A stretch of 64,000 nt of DNA from Salinigranum halophilum (GTDB lineage: Archaea; Halobacteriota; Halobacteria; Halobacteriales; Haloferacaceae). This document shows positions 8,631 through 18,700 of the stretch, one piece after another; within the stretch, counting starts at the first letter, position 1, and each line of letters opens with the position of its first letter. The notes below the pieces were generated by a model that ran no database searches, was not told where the DNA came from, and worked only from the letters and a program-made list of their open reading frames with translations. The position numbers and the translations under genes are program-made. The stretch spans positions 496,001-560,000 of the forward strand of contig NZ_SSNL01000006.1 in assembly GCF_007004735.1 (NCBI RefSeq). Reading direction: 5' to 3'.

Positions 8631-9365
8631 ATGGCATCGTCTACTAACCAAGCAGTCGAACGTATTGAGCGACCGACCGGTGTGAGTCGGTGGAACTACC
8701 TACGTGTAGGAGGTCTGGCCGCGCTCACCGAGGCGGCCATCTACGTGGCCGGTATCGCGTACTTCCTCGTTATCCTCGACTTTGCGACCACCCGCGCGCC
8801 GCTCCAACAGGTCGAACTGTTCGTCGCGAACGAGACGAGTTTGTACGCCATGTACCTGCTCATCTACGTGGTCTTCGGTATCGTACTGGTGGCGCTCGTG
8901 CTGATGCTCCACGAGCGCCTCGCGGCCGGGGCACCGATGCTGATGCGCGCGACAACCGCGTTCGGCCTCATCTGGGCTGGTCTCGTCATCGCAAGCGGGA
9001 TGATTGCCACCCTCGCGACGGGCGTCGTCGTCGATCTCTACAGTACCGACCCGACGCAGGCGACCACGGTCTGGCTGGCAGTTAGTCCGGTCATCGACGG
9101 GTTGGGCGGCGGTAACGAGATTATCGGCGGGCTCTGGACGCTACTCGTGAGCGTCGCCGCGCTGCGAGCGCGGGCGCTCCACCGACTGGTGAACTATCTC
9201 GGGCTCGTGGTCGGAGGTGCAGGAATCCTCTCGGCGATTCCAGCGCTCGCTGAGATCGGCGGTGGCGTCTTCGGGCTTACCCAGATTGTCTGGTTCGTCG
9301 CGCTCGGCGTCCTCCTGTTAGGCGCGGGACGCCGTGAGGCGGCCGCATACCTTCGTGAGGAGTGA
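8631..9365 (+). CDS. DUF4386-like integral membrane protein
   Basis: About 244 residues from ATG 8631 (MASSTNQAVERIERP); ATG 8604 would add nine residues. Six hydrophobic segments are seen (beginning at about AALTEAAIYVAGIAYFLV, YLLIYVVFGIVLVALVL, FGLIWAGLVIASGMIA, and three in the second half). Spacing and the GLGGGNEIIGGLW loop match the DUF4386 family, whose function is unknown. No enzyme motif is apparent. Stands alone on the plus strand. Confidence 0.75.
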   Translation: MASSTNQAVERIERPTGVSRWNYLRVGGLAALTEAAIYVAGIAYFLVILDFATTRAPLQQVELFVANETSLYAMYLLIYVVFGIVLVALVLMLHERLAAGAPMLMRATTAFGLIWAGLVIASGMIATLATGVVVDLYSTDPTQATTVWLAVSPVIDGLGGGNEIIGGLWTLLVSVAALRARALHRLVNYLGLVVGGAGILSAIPALAEIGGGVFGLTQIVWFVALGVLLLGAGRREAAAYLREE

Positions 9366-9401
9366 CTCGACTGATTGTGGTGTGAGACGAACACGGACAG
9401 G

Positions 9402-9467
9402 GTGCTGACTACAGCCTCTGTATCTCGCACACCGATTGTATCAACTGCTGAGGGTTTCAACAGAACC
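9402..9467. repeat. Dispersed repeat with IS6-like terminal sequence
   Basis: GTGCTGACTACAGCCTCTGT (from 9402, continuing ATCTCGCAC) is a copy of the repeat at 4479. It is followed by GGTTTCAACAGAACC (9453-9467), the inverse of an IS6-type terminal repeat. No transposase is present, so this looks like a solo end. Confidence 0.4.
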
Positions 9468-9492
9468 AATGATATGAGTTTTCGGTAGATGA

Positions 9493-10194
9493 CTACAAAC
9501 TACTTCTGAGGAACTTCGACTTGTGGGTGGCTCCGACTTCTATCCCTGAGCTTTCCAACTGATGCTTGACGCCGTCCATGTGCTTGTGTCCCACCACTAA
9601 ACATCCTCTCTTTACCCGGTCGTTACTGTTCAATATCTCCTGTATGTTTTGAGCCATTATATCGTCGCGCTTGGAGAGCGACATTCGTGCAAAGAGCACG
9701 ACTGGTAGAATACTGAAGAATACCCCCATGCCGAGAATAGTACTCCCGGTCACTGGAAGGCCATACACCAAAGGAGTACGGGGCCAGATTGCGGCCCCGG
9801 ATGCGAAGATAGCTATTATGAACATTGTCCATACCCAACTCGCTAACGTAATCAGGAGGCTCACGTCAGCCAGTTGGGGCGCTATTTTCATGTCGACGGG
9901 CTCGATGCTGAGGCCTCTCTTTTGAGCTACCTGCTTGGTGGAGTGACTATCTACAGTATCAAATCGTCTAGTGAGGAGAAGTCCAGGCAACCCCCAAAGG
10001 AGATTCAGACCCCATCCCGCTATGAACATCGCCGGGTTGCGTGACAGCAACTCGGTCCAATCCGAGGCGTCTGCCGCTTCACGGGCCTGCTCGGTGAAGA
10101 ACACCTGAGCACCCCCGGAGAACTCCTCGAGCTCTCGCCTCACTTTACTAGGTCGATCGATGTGGTAAGTCCCAAAAAGGTCGACCTGTTCCAT
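9493..10194 (-). CDS. TraB/TIKI-like membrane protein
   Basis: The 233-residue protein starts at ATG 10194. The N-terminus has FGTYHIDRPSK and the C-terminus SKRDDIMAQNIQEIL followed by CLVVGHKHMDGVKHQL, the two halves of the TraB/PrgY/TIKI active-site pattern (GxxH near one end and GHxH-x-G near the other), which in relatives suggests a metal-dependent protease-like fold. Three or four hydrophobic segments lie between the halves. The gene has somewhat more A/T than its neighbours and is flanked by dispersed repeats on both sides, consistent with recent arrival. Substrate unknown. Confidence 0.7.
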   Translation of the reverse strand: MEQVDLFGTYHIDRPSKVRRELEEFSGGAQVFFTEQAREAADASDWTELLSRNPAMFIAGWGLNLLWGLPGLLLTRRFDTVDSHSTKQVAQKRGLSIEPVDMKIAPQLADVSLLITLASWVWTMFIIAIFASGAAIWPRTPLVYGLPVTGSTILGMGVFFSILPVVLFARMSLSKRDDIMAQNIQEILNSNDRVKRGCLVVGHKHMDGVKHQLESSGIEVGATHKSKFLRSSL

Positions 10195-10310
10195 CGGTAA
10201 TCAATCAGGATATACCACCATAAGAAGGTAATTCCGGGCAGGAGATGACCGATGCATCCTCTGTATGTTGTACGCGGCTTCTGACAGCAACCGGGTAGCT
10301 TTCAGCAGTC

Positions 10311-10340
10311 GTGCTGACTACAGGGCGCGAATGCATCAGC
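10311..10340. repeat. Dispersed repeat, fourth copy
   Basis: GTGCTGACTACAGGGCGCGA followed by ATGCATCAGC matches the core of the copies at 4479, 4540 and 9402. It lies in the 300-base space upstream of the regulator at 10499, which shows no gene. Confidence 0.45.
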
Positions 10341-10498
10341 AAGGAAAAACCGGTCTGGACAGTCGAAATCTGTCGTGAGGCTTATCGTATGGGGCTCTAT
10401 GCCGGGTGAAACTCAGCGGCACATCCAGAGAGGAAACCAACGCTCCGATTCGACATCTGCAACAGCACCACTATGATGACCGATGTCGAGTATCTCGC

Positions 10499-11356
10499 AT
10501 GGACTCTGATGCGGAGGGACTCTCACCCGATGAAGCGTTCTGGCTGTTAGGCGACCAGATGCGGACCGCGATTCTTCGAGCAGTGTGGGAGTCCTCCGAG
10601 GAGACGATCACGTTCTCCGAGATCAGAGAGCAGATTGGAAGTCCCGATAGCGGCAAATTCAATTATCATCTGAACAAACTTGTCGGCCAGTTCCTCTCGA
10701 AGGGTGACGGGGGCTACAGCCTAACTCAGGCTGGCCGCGAAGTCGTACGCGCGGTGATGGCAGGGACGATTACAAACCATGCTGAAATTGAGCCGGTAGC
10801 AATCGATGCCCAGTGTCCGGAGTGTGGTGGCACACTCGTCGTCCGATACGACGAGTACGGTATCATCGAATGCGAGGACTGCGGGGACCTAGTGATGTGG
10901 AACGAGTTCCCGCCGGCTGGCCTCGATACTCGCTCACCGGCGGAGTTCGCGAGCACGTTTGATCGCTGGACTCAGGTCCGATTCGGGCTCGCGATGGACG
11001 GCATCTGTCCGAACTGTGCCTGTGAGATGACGATGGAGATTCTCGACAGTGTCGGGGAGGGTGCGGACGGTATCGCGACCATGCATCGCTGTGAGAACTG
11101 TAAGTACGAGGCACGTGTCCCCCTGTTCGGACACGTCGTCTCTCACCCTGCGACGATCTCGTTCTTCTACGACAGGGGCGTCGACGTGACCGAGATGCCG
11201 TACTGGCGGATGCAATCGCTCGCGCGCGAGTTCAACGAAGAAGTGTCTTCCCAGAGTCCGTGGACAGCGAAAATCACGATGCGATCCGACGGACACACGC
11301 TCGAACTGACCCTTGACGAGAGTATGAATGTCGTTGACGTCGAATTGGTTGATTAG
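10499..11356 (+). CDS. Winged-helix protein with two zinc-ribbon motifs
   Basis: The 285-residue protein from ATG 10499 (MDSDAEGLSPDEAFWLLGD) has an ArsR-like winged helix at residues about 10-85, including the KFNYHLNKLVGQF recognition part. It is followed by a zinc ribbon CPEC...CEDC at about 103-126 and a second Cys pair set CPNC...CENC at about 168-202. The layout is common in haloarchaeal regulators annotated as DUF7347/DUF7351-like. It probably binds DNA in response to a metal, redox state or ligand. An earlier non-ATG start gives a poorly conserved extension and is not preferred. Next on the same strand are an SRPBCC gene and a membrane gene. Confidence 0.8.
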   Translation: MDSDAEGLSPDEAFWLLGDQMRTAILRAVWESSEETITFSEIREQIGSPDSGKFNYHLNKLVGQFLSKGDGGYSLTQAGREVVRAVMAGTITNHAEIEPVAIDAQCPECGGTLVVRYDEYGIIECEDCGDLVMWNEFPPAGLDTRSPAEFASTFDRWTQVRFGLAMDGICPNCACEMTMEILDSVGEGADGIATMHRCENCKYEARVPLFGHVVSHPATISFFYDRGVDVTEMPYWRMQSLAREFNEEVSSQSPWTAKITMRSDGHTLELTLDESMNVVDVELVD

Positions 11357-11448
11357 CGACAAAACGAATCTTCGGTAACGCCCCCTACAGAATTTTCATT
11401 CTGCAATCACTTATTCCCACGAGTACCCTGTATTCGGTCGGAAAATAC

Positions 11449-11967
11449 ATGACAACAATCAGTATGCACAGAACGGTCGATGCCCCACGAACAGTCGTCT
11501 GGGACGTCATCACCGACCATGAACTGTACGGAGAGGTTGCCCCGAATCTCTCGTCGGTATCAGTCGTCGAGGGCAAGGGCGAAGGACTGATTCGTCGCTG
11601 TGTCGATACGGACGGGAACGAGTGGACGGAGTCGTGTACCCACTGGGAAGCGTGCCAATCGTACGCCGTCTCGGTCCACGTCGACAACAGTGTGTTCCAC
11701 AGGCGCCTTTTCACTCGGATGGACGGCGAGTGGCGGGTCTCAGAGGACCGTGACGGTGTCCGAATCACAATCACGTTCGATTTCGAGCCACGGTACGGGC
11801 CGCTCGGTGTATTCATCTCGAAGTACTTCGCGTCCATCGCTCCCGGACTCATCGAGACGATATTCGATGACTGGGAGGACGAAATACGCTCACGATCGTT
11901 GGACGAGGCGGGAAGAGAAACGGACCAAACCCACACTAACAGAGGTGTCAATGCACTCTCTCGATAG
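11449..11967 (+). CDS. SRPBCC-fold lipid/ligand-binding protein
   Basis: The 172-residue protein starts at ATG 11449. It begins with the classic START/SRPBCC opening MHRTVDAPRTVVWDVITDHE and has a Phe/Arg-rich strand region and a long C-terminal helix. Proteins of this family bind hydrophobic ligands or act as cyclases. The next gene overlaps its 3' end by 17 bases, indicating translational coupling with a small membrane protein. Confidence 0.85.
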   Translation: MTTISMHRTVDAPRTVVWDVITDHELYGEVAPNLSSVSVVEGKGEGLIRRCVDTDGNEWTESCTHWEACQSYAVSVHVDNSVFHRRLFTRMDGEWRVSEDRDGVRITITFDFEPRYGPLGVFISKYFASIAPGLIETIFDDWEDEIRSRSLDEAGRETDQTHTNRGVNALSR

Positions 11968-12382
11968 TGGCGCGAGGGCCAGTGCAGCGAGCGTATCGCT
12001 TGACAGAACCACTAGCCGGTGGTTGATCCTCTGGGGACTGAGTGTCTGGTTCGCCGTGGCCATTCTCATCCGTCTCGCTGGTCATATCCTCCTCTCGCCG
12101 ACGAACACACTGCTTCTCACCGCGTTCTTCCTCTCGGTAATCCCACTCATGCTCTCGGTGACGTATCCGGTGTACTGGTGGCTCGAACTCTCGTCCGACG
12201 CACAGAGAGGCGCCGCTGCACTCATGGCACTCCCCGGGATGTTCTTGGACGTCCTCTTGATCCTGTTTGCAGGAACGGTCTTCCCCGCAATGGCGACGGA
12301 AGCGGTGGTACACTTCGGTGCGATCCTTCTGTTCGGGTACGCCATCGTCTTGTTGACGGGATTCGTCCAACTCAGGCGATGA
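11951..12382 (+). CDS. DUF5367-like four-helix membrane protein
   Basis: 143 residues from ATG 11951, preceded by GAGGTG as a likely ribosome site inside the upstream SRPBCC gene. Four hydrophobic segments are seen (ILWGLSVWFAVAILIRLAGH, LLLTAFFLSVIPLMLSV, ALMALPGMFLDVLLILFAG, FGAILLFGYAIVLLTGF). The PGMFLDVLLILF region resembles DUF5367 proteins of unknown function. It starts inside the SRPBCC gene and probably works with it. Confidence 0.75.
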   Translation: MHSLDSGARASAASVSLDRTTSRWLILWGLSVWFAVAILIRLAGHILLSPTNTLLLTAFFLSVIPLMLSVTYPVYWWLELSSDAQRGAAALMALPGMFLDVLLILFAGTVFPAMATEAVVHFGAILLFGYAIVLLTGFVQLRR

Positions 12383-12399
12383 TTGCGACCCCACGACAG

Positions 12400-12951
12400 C
12401 GGTTGGATCGCCGGTTGCGTCCGATTTCCGTCGGGTGGTTGCAGGGGCGGCGGACGTCCGAGACGGCCTCCTCTTGCTGCGTCCGCCAGGATGTCGGCTG
12501 GATCACTGAGCGTTGAGAGTGGGTGAACGATGTTTCTCTCTGGTCCGTCTCGCTCGCCGACGCTGTCGACGGCGATGAACAGTGTCCGCTTCACGCCCGC
12601 CACCCCCGTTGAGGCGAACTCTGCTCTGACGTCTTCGTGGATGCGTTCGACGGGTGCGCGGTCGATCGGTCAGTCGATGCGAGTCGGACTGCTGTCGTGA
12701 GAGACTGTTACTTTGAGGGCTGCCCACCGGCTGTCACTGTCGGCACTGCGTGTTGTCGTGGTGTCCTGTGCTACCCCGATGGTCCGTTCTGAACCCGTCG
12801 TCTGGTGAGCACCTCTCCATTGCTCCCACGAGTGACGACAGACACTTCCGGAAATCACCCACACGACCTCTCCTCCAAATCTGACACCTTCCCGAATCCG
12901 CTCGTCCACGGACAGCCCCCCTCTGCCTAGGTGCCCCACCAGCCGTTGCAT
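12400..12951 (-). pseudogene. Interrupted frame, probable gene remnant
   Basis: One minus-strand frame is open from about 12951 to TGA at 12670-12672, and the same frame continues beyond the stop with haloarchaeal codon use (ERIHEDVRAEFASTGVAGVK and following) to about 12400. This looks like one gene broken by a nonsense mutation. The family is not recognised. A chance open frame cannot be excluded. Confidence 0.25.
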
Positions 12952-13331
12952 ATTGCATATCGACTCTTTCTTTGGACGATTTTGGCGATATGCAAGGCGA
13001 AATGACGTCCTCTCATTGCACTAAAGTCCCGTCGGGCCGATTTGAGGCGGTGAAAATCACCTCGACGAATCCACAAACAAGCTTGTAAGCCAATAATTGC
13101 TCGACGAAGGGGTGAGGAGGCTGAAATCAAGCGTTTTCGAATTTCTGCAGATGTGTCTCTCATCTGTCCGATACACCGTGCTGTCTCTCTCGAATCCCCT
13201 CGAGCCGAGAAACACCCCCGGTCCCCCCGATTTCGGGTGTGTTAGCCGCTGAAAATTGCTCGACGGAGATTCGGAACAATTGGATTCCGTACTGTGATAG
13301 AGTTCTAGAAAATCAAAGATATATCTGAACG
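12952..13331. other. Intergenic, no gene
   Basis: This 380-base stretch upstream of the 3' end of the primase operon is lower in GC than its surroundings and contains a short repeat TGCATATTGCATAT near 12950-12965. Nothing coding was seen. Confidence 0.5.
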
Positions 13332-14858
13332 TCAGAACTGTTCAGTCGTGTCGGTCGAACCCCTGTCGACTTGCTCGTACATCTTATCTGGGAACGGAAG
13401 ACTCCCCCAGATCGAATAGGGACATTGGTCTTGACCGATGCAGTAGCGCTGCAGGTCGTCGTTGTCGCAGTTCATCGGCAGCGGCGTGTCGCCGCCGATC
13501 GTGTTCGAGAATTCGTAGCGGACCTGGTACTCGGTCTCGTGCTCGTCGTACCAGGGCCATCGCGAAAAGAGATCCTTTAGATCCGTAACGATCTCGTCGA
13601 GGCTGCTCTCCCGATACTGTGGCAGCCACATCACCATCCGCGCAAAGTTGTAGAGGTCCTTTCGGACGGGTTTTTTCTCATGCAGTCGGGCCTCCATATT
13701 CGCCATACAGGGGAGTTCGAATACGTCTTCGATGTGCGTCACCTCTATCTGTTCCGAGCTGGTCCCTGATCGCCCGATACAGTACGTGTTGACGCGATCG
13801 TCGCGGTCGATCGTGACTGCCGAATGTGACTCGTGATCGGTGAGGCTCTTCGCAAGACCACTCGGACTCGAGATCCAGTCCGTTACGGAAGATTCCCAGT
13901 CGTCCTGGGCGTCGTACGCGTCGACTGCTCGATAGAGCTCTTTTGCGGTGTGGAACTCTCCTTGCTGGACGACATCATCGCGAGCATCACGGAGAGCTCG
14001 TCGAAGCACGCGGATCAATCGCTCGCCAGGTTCCCAGTTTCGCCAGATTCGCTCGTGATGGCCGGTTTCGACAAAACGGTCGATCTGCTCCGTGATGGCT
14101 GACTCGTTCGTGGTCAGCCACGTCAACTGATCCTCGGAAAGCCCGCCCTCCTGAACGACCAAGAGCTTCTTGAACGCCTCCTTTGCGTAGTCACGATACT
14201 TGCTGTCGAAATCACCGACGGGGACGTACAGATGATTGTTTTTCACTCGCGTCAGTATCTCTCTCGTCTCCCCTCCGTCGTTCGCAGACTCGGCTGCTGC
14301 CCGAACGAGACAGTTCCGTGATGCCGAAGCCATTGGAATTTCGAGGTACAACCCATCCCCGAACTCTGCCAGCTCCGTGATGCCCGTGCAGACTCGACCC
14401 GGATGTGGCCCATCCTCACTTGGCTGTTTGCTGTACAGCACCTCCGCGATATCCTGTTGAAGCGACCACTCACCGTACGAGCTGATGAGTGACGCGAGAT
14501 TGTTGACGTACAATTCACGGATGTCGTAGAGTACCTGGATATTTCGTGGTGAGGTGTGCTCGAATTTCGGGTGTGCTTTCACGCAGACCGCACTCAGTGT
14601 CGCGAGCACTGCAAGCGTCCCTGGCTCATCGACGAACGGTTCCTCGGCCGCGTCGGAGCGTACTTGCTCTTTGAGCGCAGCCTTCCCGAACCGCTCGATA
14701 TCGTTCACGAGAGCAGTGGGTTGGCCCTCGCCGTCGACGATGTAGCGATTGTAGCCCCGCGTAAACAGCTGGTTGATGTGTGATTCCCTGTATTCTGTGG
14801 GGAGCGCTGCAATCCGATATGCGACGTCCTCGTCGTCACGGGCGTTACGCGATTTCAT
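13332..14858 (-). CDS. PriL-like primase large-subunit protein with Fe-S domain
   Basis: The 508-residue protein is last in a coupled operon; its ATG at 14858 overlaps the stop of the PriS-like gene (ATGA). The C-terminal third looks like the PriL Fe-S domain: LPCMANMEARLHEKKPVRKD, then an LF...D.....TEYQVRYEF stretch, then MNCDNDDLQRYCIGQDQC. The four candidate cluster ligands are Cys384, Cys464, Cys473 and Cys479. The N-terminal 350 residues are mostly helical and not recognisable. In cellular primase the large subunit helps initiate synthesis and hands over the primer; here it would partner the adjacent PriS-like protein. It is much longer than chromosomal archaeal PriL (about 350 residues). 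The match was recognised by eye and should be tested by profile search. Confidence 0.7.
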   Translation of the reverse strand: MKSRNARDDEDVAYRIAALPTEYRESHINQLFTRGYNRYIVDGEGQPTALVNDIERFGKAALKEQVRSDAAEEPFVDEPGTLAVLATLSAVCVKAHPKFEHTSPRNIQVLYDIRELYVNNLASLISSYGEWSLQQDIAEVLYSKQPSEDGPHPGRVCTGITELAEFGDGLYLEIPMASASRNCLVRAAAESANDGGETREILTRVKNNHLYVPVGDFDSKYRDYAKEAFKKLLVVQEGGLSEDQLTWLTTNESAITEQIDRFVETGHHERIWRNWEPGERLIRVLRRALRDARDDVVQQGEFHTAKELYRAVDAYDAQDDWESSVTDWISSPSGLAKSLTDHESHSAVTIDRDDRVNTYCIGRSGTSSEQIEVTHIEDVFELPCMANMEARLHEKKPVRKDLYNFARMVMWLPQYRESSLDEIVTDLKDLFSRWPWYDEHETEYQVRYEFSNTIGGDTPLPMNCDNDDLQRYCIGQDQCPYSIWGSLPFPDKMYEQVDRGSTDTTEQF

Positions 14859-15739
14859 CCCGAGATTACCTCCGGCGTCGCTGACCGAACGTCGAATTCC
14901 GGACTTTCGATGGGTTGGACGATGCGACAGACGTCGGCGTGGAGTGAGTAGGGAAGGCGGGCGACACGCCGGCGGTCAGCCGTCACGACCGGGTCAATCG
15001 GGATGTCATACGTCTTGAGGAGAAGGTCGTTCAGCACCTCACGGCTCTGTTCGTCGTATCGGTGCGCAGGGTCAGTATCGAGGAGGTAGACGTGGACGCC
15101 CTGCCCACTGTAGACGACCATTGTCTCCTCGGCGTTGAACTCCTCGGTGAAGATGTCGCGGACCTCAAACCCGTACTCGATAGCACGGTTGACGTCCTCG
15201 AAGGCATACGGATACCCCGTTGGGGCCGAGTCGATAATTCCTGAAGCCTCGAGGAGCGTCCCCTTTGTCTGATTGTCTCCAGCCTCCGAGACGTCACCTG
15301 CTGCGCGTTCCCAAGCGATCTCTTTGGCGTCGATGTCGACAAGAAGGATCCACGGCCGATCCCAGTGATCTAGCGCATAATAGACGGCATCGGGACGCGG
15401 GTCTGGTTGCTCCAGCACCGCCGGATCAGCGAGGGCGAACGGGCTCCATCCGAGGGGATCGTTTCGAGCAGGGTGCCGAATGAACTCCAGAACGTCTTCG
15501 AACGTACTGAACTCTGCAGTCGCCCGGTTTCCAGATGCATCTGTTTGCCAGGTACCGCGTCGGATGAAGTTCTTGTCAGGGGCGTTTTCTGTGCGAACCG
15601 GATGTGGGTCTCGAAAAGAGAGTGCGTACTCCTTCGGCCCGTCCGCCGTGATGAACTCAGGGAGGCGGTCGACGTAGCGAGGGAATTCTTCGGCGTAGTA
15701 GGTGTAGAGTTCCTCACGGGTTGCCTGTCGCCACGTCAT
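14855..15739 (-). CDS. PriS-like archaeo-eukaryotic primase catalytic subunit
   Basis: The 294-residue protein begins at ATG 15739, overlapping the ATPase stop by four bases. All three AEP motifs are in order: WILLVDIDAKE (metal-binding Asp135 and Asp137), VVYSGQGVHVYLLD (the SGxGxH motif, residues 211-216), and DPVVTADRRRVARLPYSLH (249-267), which matches the third Asp and the R-x-P-x-SLH of PriS. It should make RNA or DNA primers with the PriL-like protein downstream. It is shorter than chromosomal PriS and lacks an obvious zinc knuckle. The neighbours imply a role in replicating or repairing an element rather than the chromosome. Confidence 0.85.
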   Translation of the reverse strand: MTWRQATREELYTYYAEEFPRYVDRLPEFITADGPKEYALSFRDPHPVRTENAPDKNFIRRGTWQTDASGNRATAEFSTFEDVLEFIRHPARNDPLGWSPFALADPAVLEQPDPRPDAVYYALDHWDRPWILLVDIDAKEIAWERAAGDVSEAGDNQTKGTLLEASGIIDSAPTGYPYAFEDVNRAIEYGFEVRDIFTEEFNAEETMVVYSGQGVHVYLLDTDPAHRYDEQSREVLNDLLLKTYDIPIDPVVTADRRRVARLPYSLHADVCRIVQPIESPEFDVRSATPEVISG

Positions 15740-18700
15740 TGGTTGACCTCATGGTCGAGGTTTTTGAACCCACGAACAGTGGTCATGCCCGCTGCATCGA
15801 AGTCTTCGACAGCGTCCCTGATCGCCGAAAACGAGCGTGCGTCACGCCCGCTGACGCTCTCGTCGATCCGGTCCCCCTCAGCAAGTCGATCGAGCACTTC
15901 GAGCGCTGTCTCGCGATTGTTGAACGCCCAGATCGCATCGGCGTCCACCGCGGCGAGTTTGTCGAAGTCGTCAATCGATGCATGGCTGTTGTTACTCGGG
16001 AGTTCAACCTCGCCGACCCACACGAGTTCACCATCAGCATCGAGGCCCGCAACGTCGAACACCGTCTCCTCATTGTACTCGTAGTATGGCTCGACCTGTT
16101 CGACGCTGTCGAGGGAGTTTATCCACTGTTCGAGTAGCTTCACACCGACCTTATGGGGTGTCTTCTCTCCGATGTCTCCCTGACCAGGACCGACCTTGAG
16201 TCGCTGACCGAGCAAGTCACGCCCTGCCGGGAGAACGGTGTAGTATTTCCGACCGCACGCTTGGCACTCCTCCACCAGGTCTTGCTCTACGAGTCGTTGG
16301 ACGTCCAGATCATCGAAGTCGTTCTCGAACGAACTCATTGAATCAATGAGTCTATGATCTGGTGCGTCGCCGTTCATCACGTCGAGAACGCGGATCAGGA
16401 ACCGGATGTCGTCGTGAGTGAGGCCACGCCGCCGGAGTTCCTCATCTGCGACAGGTACACCACCGTCTCGTACTGGCGACGGCCCGCGCTCATCGACAGG
16501 TGACCCTTCTTCACCGACTGGTTCATCCGTATCAGTTGCTCCGGAATCGCGATACGGTGAGTTGGTGTCTGTGTCCTCTTCATCCTCATCTTCATCGACC
16601 GTTGAATCGCTGGTTGCCTCTCCGATGAACGACGATTGTGTCGGGTCTGTGGCTGTCGACCGTTCGTCGTTCGGTCTACTTCCCCAGCCCTCACCTCCCA
16701 CACTCTCCGATTCACCGGTATCCTCTGCAAGCCCGTATTGGACCTGTGTTCGTTCCGTCAGTTGTGGGAGGACATCGGCCTCGAACTGCGCTTCTTGTTC
16801 AACAGAGAGCGGGTCATCACTCTCTGGATGTCCGGGTGCAATTGGGAGCGACTTCAGAGAAAACGGGGCTGGACCCGTCTCCCCGAACAACGGACTCGGG
16901 AGCTGAACAATCCACTCTCCGTTGGGGAGCGTGTTGATCCGATTCCGGAGGTCGGTCGGGCTCAGGTCTTCGTGAGCGAGTGACTCTATGAGATCACGAT
17001 CGATCGAGATGTTCCCGATGATTTTGGTCTTAATATTGTTGAGCAGTTCGTTGTAGGCTCGCTCACTCCGCTCTCGAACCTGACCGGGGAACTGCATCAT
17101 CAGCCCCATGCTCAGCCCGAACGACCGCCCCTGCGGAAGCAACTGTTTTGAGACGAGCTTCGTTGACGCAATGGGCGCCGCCTCTTCGATGATGAGATTG
17201 GTGGTCTTGTCGTAGTCGGTGATGCCATCGCGACGACGAATCTGTACGGCGTCCCAGAGGTTGCTCAATAACAGGAGCGTGATCGCTCGTTGTGCCTCCG
17301 GTCGGAGGTCTCCGATGTCGAACAATATCGTGACGTCCCTGCTCAGGAAGTCAGCAAAGTCAAATCGATTCCCAAGGTACTCGCCGTCACTCCCCGCGTC
17401 GCGTTGTTCCGGAACATGGTTGAAGAGTTGTCGAAGGTGGGTGTCCTCCATGAGTTTGTCAAGGCGATTTCCAACGGCATTCATCGACGTCTCGAACTGG
17501 TGGTCGTCCTTCGCTAAGTGTCGTGTCAGCGACTCCTCGACGTTCTGGTTGGCTGCCGAGATGGGTGGGATGATACTGTCTCGCTGCATCTGTAGTGCCG
17601 CCTCGAAGAGGTCATTGAGGCCGAAGGCGTCACTTCCGTACTCTTTGTCGAACAGCGCCTTGATCAGGTAACCGATGATCTCGTTGGCCACGAACGCCTG
17701 TTCGTACGTATCGCGCCCCATGACCATCCGAAGGATGTCGTGGAAGTGGTCGACCTTATCCTGAATCGCATCCTCACGGGGCCGTCCGCGTGCAATCGCA
17801 GGGCGGATGTCGAAAAACGAAACGGCCGGAAGGATTTCTGGAACGCGGAAGTAGTAGACATCGTCCACACTGCCGAATAGCTTGAAGTGAGCCCGAAGGT
17901 AGTTCACACACATCCCATCGCCCTTCGGGTCGAATGTAATCACGGGACCACTGGTTGTCGCTCGAAGTGAGAGGGTATCGTTGGTATTCGATGTGGACTT
18001 TCCGCTGCCAGTCGATGCGAATCGCGCGTAATGCATCGTCAACAGCCTCGGTGGGATTCGGACCGGGTCCCGATGGCAAGTCCTGTTCTCATCGAGGGCG
18101 TACCCGATTGCCATTCCTGTCTGGAACTGCTGAAGTAGGTCCGGGTTTGGCAGCGGAAGTGGACGCCGACTCTGTTGTTCAGCACGCGTCCCTCGGATGC
18201 CGTCTGCCGAGAGTTCCTTCGCAGACGGAACGAGGAGGAACTGAGCGAGTTCAGCTCCATCGAGGACGAAATCCGGGCGGGTCTTTCCTCGGCCAGTCAC
18301 GACTTGTCGCTCCAGCACTCTGCTGAGGGCTGTCCGGGCAGCCTTCTCTCTCGTTTTCTCACGAAATCTTCCCGCTCGAAGCCGCTCTCCGCTCACTTGA
18401 TAGAAGGGGCCACTCACCGAGTCGAAGACATGACAGAGTGCGTCCATCCGGTTCGCGAGGTGATCACGAGCTGATTCTGCAGTCGGGACACCTACCGCCC
18501 GGATATTGACGCTGAACGATCGCGTAGAATTCTTCTGTTCGATTGCGTCGATACGTTTGGCGACGGACTCACTGAGACGCTCCTTTGAGGATGATTCTCG
18601 TTCTAGTCCTCCATCGAGTAGCGTCCCCACGAACTGCTGAAAGACGGTGTCTCGTCCGTCAAGCAATTCTGCAACCCTGAGGTCGGCCTCCGACTGCCAG

